This document shows, in pieces, positions 28,404-34,439 of a stretch of DNA of 34,439 nt. Origin of the DNA: an uncultured Lachnospiraceae bacterium (GTDB taxonomy: Bacteria > Bacillota > Clostridia > Lachnospirales > Lachnospiraceae); NCBI GenBank assembly GCA_900320485.1, contig ONSO01000026.1, positions 1-34,439 on the forward strand, written 5' to 3'. Made by a program: the position numbers and the translations under genes. Each line of letters starts with the position of its first letter. Position 1 is the stretch's first letter. The notes beneath the pieces were generated by a model. The model made no database searches. It saw only the letters and a list, made by a program, of their open reading frames with translations, and had not been told where the DNA came from.

Positions 28404-29411
28404 ATGAATGATAAAATCGACTTTATCGTCACTTGGGTTGACGGAAACGATGAAGCCTGGAGGAAACGGAAAGCGGCGTTTGCACCGACGGGCAGTGAGG
28501 AACTTATTGGTGTTAACCGTTATCGGGACTGGGGCCTCATGCGCTACTGGTTTCGTGGGGTGGAGAAATTTGCACCATGGGTGAACAAGGTTTTCTTTGT
28601 GACCTGCGGGCAGATTCCTTCATGGCTGAATACGGAACATCCCAAGCTGAAGCTGGTATCCCATGAGGAATACATGCCTGCGTCTGCCCTCCCTACGTTC
28701 AATTCCAATTCCATTGAGATGTGTTTTAACAGGATCGAGAGCTTGGCCGAACGGTTTGTGCTGTTCAACGATGACATGTTTCTCATCGATTACGTAGAGC
28801 CGACACTGTTTTTCAGAGATGGTCTGCCGTGCGACTTCGCAGCACTCGACACTATTATTCCCAATGGAGAATTTTGGCATGTTATCGTGAATGACATGAT
28901 CTTGATCAATCAGAACTTTTCAAAGCGAAAGTGCCTGAGAGAGAATTGGGGAAAATGGTATTCTCTGAAAGACGTTCGTTCAATGCGAAGAACCCTTTTG
29001 CTTTCGCACCCCTGGAAGGAGTTTTCGGGAATGCGTGATTTTCATCTTGCTCTGCCATATTTGAAATCAGAATTTGAGGCCATGTGGGAACGATTCCCGG
29101 ATCGATTGAACGCGACGGTCCATCATCGATTCCGAAGCAATGAGGACGTCAATCATTGGCTGATCCGCTATTGGCGGCTGGCAAGCGGGCAGTTTCACCC
29201 TTTGTCTCAACGTTATGGCATCTTTGAAGGCATTTCCACCGAGAAAAACATAAACAAGATTGACGATCTTATTTCCGGTCAGAAGAGAAAAGAGATCTGC
29301 ATAAACGATTCATACCATGGGGATGAATTTGAGAAGGTTCAGCGCAGGCTGCAAAAAGCCTTTGAATCGATTCTGCCGGAGCCTTCATCCTTTGAGAAGA
29401 TTGGGAGGTAA
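28404..29411 (+). CDS. Stealth-family sugar-phosphate transferase (first copy)
   Basis: Stealth proteins are capsule enzymes that transfer hexose-1-phosphate from a nucleotide sugar, forming phosphodiester links; the animal relative is GlcNAc-1-phosphotransferase. All four conserved regions are visible in 335 residues: CR1 with DFIVTWVDGND, CR2 with YWFRGVEKFAPWVNKVFFVT and ASALPTFNSNSIE, then FVLFNDDMFL, CR3 around INQNFSKRKC, and CR4 with FHPLSQRYG and ICINDSYHGDEF. The ATG at 28404 with AAAGGA nearby gives the usual MNDKIDF start. Six bases separate its stop from the next start. It resembles the second Stealth at 31428 along its whole length. Confidence 0.93.
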   Translation: MNDKIDFIVTWVDGNDEAWRKRKAAFAPTGSEELIGVNRYRDWGLMRYWFRGVEKFAPWVNKVFFVTCGQIPSWLNTEHPKLKLVSHEEYMPASALPTFNSNSIEMCFNRIESLAERFVLFNDDMFLIDYVEPTLFFRDGLPCDFAALDTIIPNGEFWHVIVNDMILINQNFSKRKCLRENWGKWYSLKDVRSMRRTLLLSHPWKEFSGMRDFHLALPYLKSEFEAMWERFPDRLNATVHHRFRSNEDVNHWLIRYWRLASGQFHPLSQRYGIFEGISTEKNINKIDDLISGQKRKEICINDSYHGDEFEKVQRRLQKAFESILPEPSSFEKIGR

Positions 29412-29416
29412 GAAGG

Positions 29417-31444
29417 ATGGAACCTATTCTTCCGGCTTTTCCCGACTGTGACCATTGTATTGTATTTTGCGCGGACAACAACTTTATGGCGCTGACCGCG
29501 GTCGCGATTCAATCCCTTGTCGAAACACGAAATCCGAAGGATAAATATGACGTTCTGCTGTTGCACGGCGGGATCGATCCCAAATATGAGGAGGATTATC
29601 AGCGGATGTTTGGCGGCCTTGCGGATTTTTCTCTCCGGTTTGTCAATATCGCGGAAATTGTCGCGGATCTGCGCTTTTACGTAGAGAACCGAAAGGGCTT
29701 TGCCCAGGAGGCATATTATCGTTTGTTCATCCCTTGGATCCTGAGTGATGCTTACCGCCGCGCACTGTATCTGGATGGGGATATGGTGGTACGCCGTGAC
29801 GTCATGCCGGTTTTTGAAACGGCGTTTACCGATGAACTGATAGCCGCAGTCCGGGATTACGTGGGGATCGCACACTGCTACGTGCGGGGGGACGGCACAA
29901 GGGCCTATTATAACGGCATCGGCTTGTCGGACGTGGACAACTATTCGATCAGCGCCACGATTCTGTTTCATCTGGATGCATGGAGAAAATGCTATTCCCT
30001 GGAAACGGTGTTAAAAACTTGTGCTTCAAAAAAATGGAAAAAACATGACCAGGACGTTCTGAATGTTCTGTGCCGTCAAAAAAAAGTGCGCTTATTGCCG
30101 CAGTGGGGGCATCTTGTTAACTTTACGAGTATGGCCCATCTGCCGCGTTATTTGGCAGATGAAATAGCGAACGCACCGGAGCCCGTCATCATACATTATG
30201 CGGGGGGGATCAAGCCATACGTTGCATGGAGCATTCCCTATGATCCGGAATTTTGGACGGTTGCAACGCATACTTGCTGCTTTCATGAGCTGTTGGGGAA
30301 ATGCAGTGTTTTGGAACCGGCTGTTTCCGCGCTCAGGATCCTTCAGAAGGAACATGCAAAAGAGGAAAACACGTACAAGTCGACAGTAGCGGAAAATATG
30401 ATCCGATGCAAAGAGCGGGAAGGTTTCGGGCAAGTGAACGCCATTTGGATCAGAAGGGGCATTCTGCATGTCGAAGGCATTATTGTTCTCAATGAGATAC
30501 CTTGCGAAGAAGGCTTCCGGATTTATTGTTCCGTCAATGACAATAAAATACCTGCAGAGGAATGCCGCGCGGAGAACATGGTTGATGCGCAAACGGGGGA
30601 AGAAGTATTCTGGTGCCGGCGCTTTTCTTTTGACATTCGGTTGGATGGAAAAACAGGGCAATATATGCTTTCTTTCCTTGCTACGGCAGGCGAACGGGTT
30701 ATTCCGATTCACGTGCTTTATATGGGGAGCGCTTCACCTTTGAGGTCGCGATGCTCCAATGCTTATTATTATGCCGGGGGCTGGATGGTTCGACGGCAAA
30801 AACAGAATCTTGTTGTCTGGCGTTGTCTTAGTCTGCAGGCAAACGTGCAGGAAAGACTGCTTCTGAAAGAAGGGAATCTCAATGACAGGAGCGCCATGAA
30901 GAAGGCCCGGCTGAACCGTCCTCTGATGCGTTGTCTGAGAAAAGCGGCGCATAAGCCGATCTGGCTGATTTCTGATGGGAAAGAACGGGCGGGCGGTGAC
31001 GGAGAGGCTCTTTTCCGATACGTGAATACCGCGCTAAGGAACAGAGTTCACTGCTACTTTGTCATCGGACGCGGTACCACCGATTATCAGCGCCTGCAGA
31101 AATACGGCACCGTCTTACCCTTGCGCTCCAGGAAGCATAAGCTGTTGCTGTTGGCGGCGGACTGGGTCATAACTTCGGATATGGATGAGGAGTTTTGTAA
31201 TCCCTTCTTGAATTATCAGGACTACTATTCTGATTTGCTGAGTGAGATACGTTATGCCACTCTCGGGAATGAAAAGTTTGTGCCCCGGGGGCGGGTGATT
31301 CTGCACCGGAGTGACATGCGTACTTGCGATGCAGTCTTCCAAAATGGAAGCGATTGTAAGTATGTTGCGGAAAAACTGCTTCGGGTAAAAGAAACGGGGA
31401 GTTCGCTGACGGAAGAGGAGTTATTTCGTGGAAGACAAAATTGA
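29417..31444 (+). CDS. GT8 domain fused to a truncated TagF-like domain
   Basis: A 675-residue protein. Residues 1-300 are a GT8 transferase with IVFCADNNFMAL, AYYRLFIPWIL, the DXD motif YLDGDMVV (D120, D122), and HYAGGIKPY. Residues 320-500 are a linker with beta-rich segments. Residues about 513-610 match the N-terminal part of CDP-glycerol glycerophosphotransferase domains: KPIWLISDGKERAGGDGEALFRYV, CYFVIGRGTTDYQRL, RKHKLLLLAADWVITSD and NPFLNYQDYYSDL. The catalytic half of that domain (LQHG and SDYSS motifs) is absent. The protein ends after 60 unrelated residues. The next gene's GTG lies 17 bases before this stop. It may have arisen by deletion from a longer bifunctional enzyme. The GT8 half looks intact. 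Confidence 0.8.
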   Translation: MEPILPAFPDCDHCIVFCADNNFMALTAVAIQSLVETRNPKDKYDVLLLHGGIDPKYEEDYQRMFGGLADFSLRFVNIAEIVADLRFYVENRKGFAQEAYYRLFIPWILSDAYRRALYLDGDMVVRRDVMPVFETAFTDELIAAVRDYVGIAHCYVRGDGTRAYYNGIGLSDVDNYSISATILFHLDAWRKCYSLETVLKTCASKKWKKHDQDVLNVLCRQKKVRLLPQWGHLVNFTSMAHLPRYLADEIANAPEPVIIHYAGGIKPYVAWSIPYDPEFWTVATHTCCFHELLGKCSVLEPAVSALRILQKEHAKEENTYKSTVAENMIRCKEREGFGQVNAIWIRRGILHVEGIIVLNEIPCEEGFRIYCSVNDNKIPAEECRAENMVDAQTGEEVFWCRRFSFDIRLDGKTGQYMLSFLATAGERVIPIHVLYMGSASPLRSRCSNAYYYAGGWMVRRQKQNLVVWRCLSLQANVQERLLLKEGNLNDRSAMKKARLNRPLMRCLRKAAHKPIWLISDGKERAGGDGEALFRYVNTALRNRVHCYFVIGRGTTDYQRLQKYGTVLPLRSRKHKLLLLAADWVITSDMDEEFCNPFLNYQDYYSDLLSEIRYATLGNEKFVPRGRVILHRSDMRTCDAVFQNGSDCKYVAEKLLRVKETGSSLTEEELFRGRQN

Positions 31445-32438
31445 TTTTGTTGTCATGTGGGTTGACGGCGGTGATGAAGAGTGGAAGAAACAGAAGGACA
31501 GGTATTCTTCCGGCTATGATTTGAAACATTCGGGAGAGAATCGGTACAGAGATTGGGGCTTGATGAAATATTGGTTTCGGGGGATAGAGAAATTTGCCCC
31601 GTGGGTGAATTGCGTTTATTTTGTAACGTGCGGACATTTACCAAAGTGGTTGAACGTCCAACATCCGAAGCTTAAAATCATAAAGCATGAAGATTTTATG
31701 CCTGCGTCTGCTCTTCCAACGTTTAATTCCGCCGCGATCGAAATCGGGATCCATAGGATTCCGGGGTTGTCTGATAAATTTGTCTTTTTTAATGATGACA
31801 CGTTTATTATAGATGAACTAAAGCCTTCACGTTATTTCAACAAAGGAATTCCGTGCGATTATGCCGCTTTGGACGCCGTGACGCCTTCGGAAGATTTTTA
31901 TCACCTTGTCATTAGCAGTATTATACTGATCAATCAGAATTTTAATAAAAACAAATGCATGAAAGAGCATTGGAACAAATGGTATTCATTAAAAGACCTG
32001 CGTTCTACGGTCAGGACGATTCAATTATCTTTTCCCTGGAATAAGTTTGTGGGATTTCGGAATTACCATATCCCGATCGCGTATCTGAAATCTGATTTTG
32101 AGGAGATTTGGGAGCGGTTTCCTGAAGAAATGCATCATACGCAGCATCACAGATTTCGCTGCAGCGAGGATAATACGCACTTGCTGATGCGCTTTTGGAG
32201 ATTGGCGAAGGGCTCGTTCCATCCTAAATCACAAAGATATGCCATCTGTAAAAGTTTGGCTACCGAAAAAAAGATACGGACGGCGATAGACATCATTGAA
32301 CGTCAAAAGAAAAAGGTTATTTGCATCAATGATACTTACGCAGGTGATGATTTTGAAGGCGTAAAGGAAAGATTTCGCGTGGCTTTTGAGAGGATATTGC
32401 CAGAACCGTCACAATTCGAGAGGAAGGGAGATTTATGA
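31428..32438 (+). CDS. Stealth-family sugar-phosphate transferase (second copy)
   Basis: A 336-residue Stealth protein with CR1 (DFVVMWVDGGDEEW), CR2 (YWFRGIEKFAPWVNCVYFVT, ASALPTFNSAAIE), FVFFNDDTFI, INQNFNKNKC and the terminal CINDTYAGDDFEGV. By eye about half or more of its residues match the first copy at 28404, without gaps over long stretches. The start is a GTG with a strong GGAAGAGGAG 7 bases upstream, inside the end of the GT8-TagF gene (17-bp overlap). It probably adds a second, different sugar phosphate or acceptor variant. The last 4 bases overlap the next gene. Confidence 0.93.
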   Translation: MEDKIDFVVMWVDGGDEEWKKQKDRYSSGYDLKHSGENRYRDWGLMKYWFRGIEKFAPWVNCVYFVTCGHLPKWLNVQHPKLKIIKHEDFMPASALPTFNSAAIEIGIHRIPGLSDKFVFFNDDTFIIDELKPSRYFNKGIPCDYAALDAVTPSEDFYHLVISSIILINQNFNKNKCMKEHWNKWYSLKDLRSTVRTIQLSFPWNKFVGFRNYHIPIAYLKSDFEEIWERFPEEMHHTQHHRFRCSEDNTHLLMRFWRLAKGSFHPKSQRYAICKSLATEKKIRTAIDIIERQKKKVICINDTYAGDDFEGVKERFRVAFERILPEPSQFERKGDL

Positions 32439-33496
32439 GCGGAGAGCAAGGCCGGACGGAGAATAATCCGCTTATCTCCGTAATTATTCCGGTATATAAC
32501 GTAAGCGCGTATGTCGCGGAATGCATTGAGTCCGTTCTGGCACAAACCTACGCTAAGCTGGAGGTTATCATCGTTATTGACGGCCCCACGGACGGATCTG
32601 ATCAAATCTGCGAAGATTATGCCCAAAAGGATGAAAGGATACGGTGCGTTTATCAGGAAAATCAAGGCCTTTCCGCGGCCAGAAACATAGGCCTGGATTG
32701 CGCAAAAGGAGAATGGATCGGCTTTGTGGATGGTGATGACTGGATCGAACCGGATATGTTTGAAACGCTGCTGCGTGCCGCCACGGATTCCGGGGCGGAA
32801 ATTGTAAACTGCGAGTACCGTTATGAATGGGTGAATGCATCCGTTTTAAGAAAGGGATTTCAGAACAAGAAGATCATGCTTCGCGGACGGGAGGAGATCC
32901 TGCACGGCTATAACGTCTATTACAGAATGCCGGTTTGGTGCAAGCTGTGGCATAAGTCCTTTTGGGAATCCGGCTATCGCTTTCCGGTGGGAAGGAAGCA
33001 CGAAGACGTGGATGCGTATTATGCATTTCTTTTACGGTGCGGGACGCTTTATTGCATCAATAACGTCTTATATCACTATCGCCAAAGGGCAAGCAGCCTT
33101 AGCAGTAACAGGAATCTGGATTTTTATGCGGATCTTTGGATGATTCGTAAGGCAGGTTTTTTTGCCGTCGGAGAAGGATTGCCGGGGGATTTACGGGGAA
33201 AACTGCTTGGGTTACAAAGTAACGTCGCGTACAAGATTTGGAATTTGGCCGCGACGAGCACAAAAAACGTCAGGCGGAAAAACCATGAATTATTTGAGGA
33301 AATATCGCAGTTCTGCAGGGATTTTTACCCTGAGGTGAAAAAGGCACGGATGCCTCGAAGCATTAAGATTTATTATTCGATCATGAGAAGGCCGACCAGC
33401 TTTGCCTTCCGGATGATTTGGCTGATCGAATCGGTTCGAGGGGCATTGGACAGAAACGGTGAGAGGGAAGGAAAAAAGAGAGTGCCTTTTGATTAG
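32435..33496 (+). CDS. GT2 glycosyltransferase, last gene of the locus
   Basis: A 353-residue GT-A family 2 enzyme. Motifs in order: SVIIPVYNVSAYVAEC, IDGPTDGSDQICEDYA, QGLSAARNIGL, and FVDGDDWIEPDMF with the DXD-like acidic pair. RKHEDVDAYYAFLL is the ED motif. The 'IDGPTDGS' stretch has IDG where most relatives have VDDGS, a mild change. The start overlaps the second Stealth gene by 4 bp, and a strong terminator follows about 110 bases after the stop, closing the locus. Sugar unknown. Confidence 0.92.
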   Translation: MSGEQGRTENNPLISVIIPVYNVSAYVAECIESVLAQTYAKLEVIIVIDGPTDGSDQICEDYAQKDERIRCVYQENQGLSAARNIGLDCAKGEWIGFVDGDDWIEPDMFETLLRAATDSGAEIVNCEYRYEWVNASVLRKGFQNKKIMLRGREEILHGYNVYYRMPVWCKLWHKSFWESGYRFPVGRKHEDVDAYYAFLLRCGTLYCINNVLYHYRQRASSLSSNRNLDFYADLWMIRKAGFFAVGEGLPGDLRGKLLGLQSNVAYKIWNLAATSTKNVRRKNHELFEEISQFCRDFYPEVKKARMPRSIKIYYSIMRRPTSFAFRMIWLIESVRGALDRNGEREGKKRVPFD

Positions 33497-33608
33497 GGCC
33501 CGGAAGGGTAAAATAATTGAAGGCGCATTCGTGGAGTAACTCTGCAAAATAAAGAGCGAAAAAGAAAGGTTTTACCTTTCAGAACTGTTTGCTAAATATT
33601 TTACTTGC

Positions 33609-33657
33609 ATCTGCTTGGGGGATACGTTATAGTATCCTCAAAGCAGATTTTCTTTTT
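33609..33657 (+). terminator. Strong intrinsic terminator closing the polysaccharide locus
   Basis: ATCTGCTT (33609-33616) pairs with AAGCAGAT (33641-33648). After one mismatch and one G-T pair the stem continues through GGATAC / GTATCC to a 6-nt loop. TTTCTTTTT follows. Just upstream, GAAAGGT-TTT-ACCTTTC (33564-33580) forms a second small hairpin. Confidence 0.92.
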
Positions 33658-33795
33658 GGCGAAAGCCGATCTAACGTCTATGACAAATCTATTTTCAGAA
33701 AATCCATGCTTTTCACTTCACTTTTCATACGGCGCGAGATTTTCTGGGAAGGATTGAAACGGATTCTTGGAGGAAAATAAAAAAGGAGGAAATGA
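33658..33795 (+). other. Spacer before the Rpn-like gene
   Basis: I see no gene here. A 9-bp inverted repeat, CAGAAAATC (33696-33704) and GATTTTCTG (33738-33746), is present with a 33-base gap. No good promoter could be fixed, although the next gene must have one because a terminator lies just upstream. The ribosome-binding site AAGGAGG is at 33783-33789. Confidence 0.5.
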
Positions 33796-34439
33796 ATGAA
33801 CGAAGAAACTGAAAAGAAGGAAAACAAAGTGACTTTTGTAAAAGAAAGCCAAGGTGGCGGGAACAGGGAGTATGCGAGTGACGTTTTTTCCATGCTCATG
33901 GAGTATCCGAAGTATGCGTTGGAAGTGTACAATGCGCTTAACGGTTCGAGTTATAAGGATCCGGGGATGGTACAGATCGTAACGCTTAAAAAAGGAATAT
34001 CCCTGTCAGTGAGAAATGACGCATCTTTTATAGTGGGCGGGGATTTGCAGTTTTATGAACATCAGACCACGCATAATCCTAACATGCCCTTGCGGGAGCT
34101 GATCTATCATACGGATTACTTAAAACAGTGGATCGAAGCAAATAGCATTGATCTGTTCGGGAGAAAGCAAATCCAAATTCCGGCACCGCACTTTGTGGTT
34201 TTTTACAATGGAATGGAAAAGAGGCCGGACGCCGAAGAGATGAAACTGTCTGACGCCTTTTTTCCTAAAGGCCGGGGAGGAGACGTTGAGGTAAAATGCA
34301 AAGTGTATAACGTAAACCGCGGCAGGAATAAATGGCTTTTGGACAACTGCAAGGTTTTGAATGATTATGGCATCTTTGTTGATGAAATCCGGGAGAATCG
34401 CCGGAATGGCATAAAACTGGAGGAAGCCATAGACAAGGC
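33796..34439 (+). CDS. Rpn-like PD-(D/E)XK nuclease/transposase-related protein, 5' part
   Basis: The frame is open from ATG 33796 to the end of the window (214 codons), so the gene is cut off. AAGGAGG lies 6-7 bases before the ATG. The protein contains DVFSMLMEYPKYALEVYNAL, SLSVRNDASFIV, YEHQTTHNPNMPLRELIYH and IPAPHFVVFYNG. This string is that of a Lachnospiraceae family annotated as Rpn-like recombination-promoting nuclease/putative transposase. The D in NDASF, the E in YEHQ and the Q two residues on are plausible parts of a PD-(D/E)XK site. Such genes often occur in several copies per genome. The function is not established; the call rests on remembered family pattern. Confidence 0.7.
   Translation, partial: MNEETEKKENKVTFVKESQGGGNREYASDVFSMLMEYPKYALEVYNALNGSSYKDPGMVQIVTLKKGISLSVRNDASFIVGGDLQFYEHQTTHNPNMPLRELIYHTDYLKQWIEANSIDLFGRKQIQIPAPHFVVFYNGMEKRPDAEEMKLSDAFFPKGRGGDVEVKCKVYNVNRGRNKWLLDNCKVLNDYGIFVDEIRENRRNGIKLEEAIDK

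Noticed and set aside
29339..29971. Minus-strand open frame of 210 codons opposite the GT8-TagF gene
   Set aside because: The plus strand encodes clear GT8 motifs here, and the antisense product matches nothing I know.
33589..33780. Plus-strand open frame of 63 codons after the locus
   Set aside because: It runs through the strong terminator hairpin at 33609-33657, starts at a TTG without a ribosome-binding site and has no recognisable features.

Overview
The window looks like chromosomal DNA from a spore-forming, low-to-mid GC Clostridia, most likely Lachnospiraceae. Pointers are an F-type ATP synthase operon in Gram-positive order, a SpoVT-type sporulation regulator, a QueT transporter under preQ1 control, paired DUF1508 repeats, and a Rpn-like PD-(D/E)XK protein of a kind common in Lachnospiraceae. 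This assignment rests on recognising families by eye, not on a search.

Region 1 (1-4709) is the distal part of the ATP synthase operon: atpH (3' end), atpA, atpG, atpD, atpC. A long hairpin lies in the unusually wide atpA-atpG gap. Region 2 (4725-9178) holds a small unknown protein whose start lies in a hairpin, a Methyltransf_32-type SAM methyltransferase with 40-41 bp tandem repeats at both ends, and a large membrane-anchored protein with a C39-like C-terminus that appears to lack its catalytic residues. Region 3 (9175-11378) has a strong promoter driving a two-gene unit (DUF1508 protein and a 73-residue helical protein), a convergent queT gene behind two stacked preQ1-I riboswitches, and spoVT. 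Both transcription units end at clear terminators.

Region 4 (11439-33657) is a surface-polysaccharide locus of about 22 kb with lower GC than the ATP operon. It starts at a good promoter and ends at a strong terminator. It encodes a DegT-type aminotransferase broken by a frameshift at its PLP lysine, an HprK/PEPCK-like P-loop protein, two O-antigen ligase/polymerase-like membrane proteins, an SH3-NlpC/P60 hydrolase, many glycosyltransferases (GT2, GT4, GT8, GT32-like, GT69-like), an initiating polyprenyl-phosphate sugar-phosphate transferase on the opposite strand, a TagB/F-like CDP-glycerol glycerophosphotransferase with its TagD cytidylyltransferase, a MurJ/Wzx-type flippase and two Stealth-family sugar-phosphate transferases. 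The gene content predicts a lipid-linked repeat unit built on undecaprenyl phosphate, flipped and polymerised outside, and carrying phosphodiester links (glycerol phosphate and hexose phosphate). That would be a teichoic-acid-like capsule or exopolysaccharide. The most unusual part is the alternating GT8 / Stealth / GT8-plus-truncated-TagF / Stealth cassette at 27398-32438. After the terminator the window ends inside a Rpn-like gene.

The best candidates for closer study are the tandem preQ1-I riboswitch with compensating stem changes, the GT8-TagF remnant fusion next to paired Stealth genes, and the frameshift in the aminotransferase.
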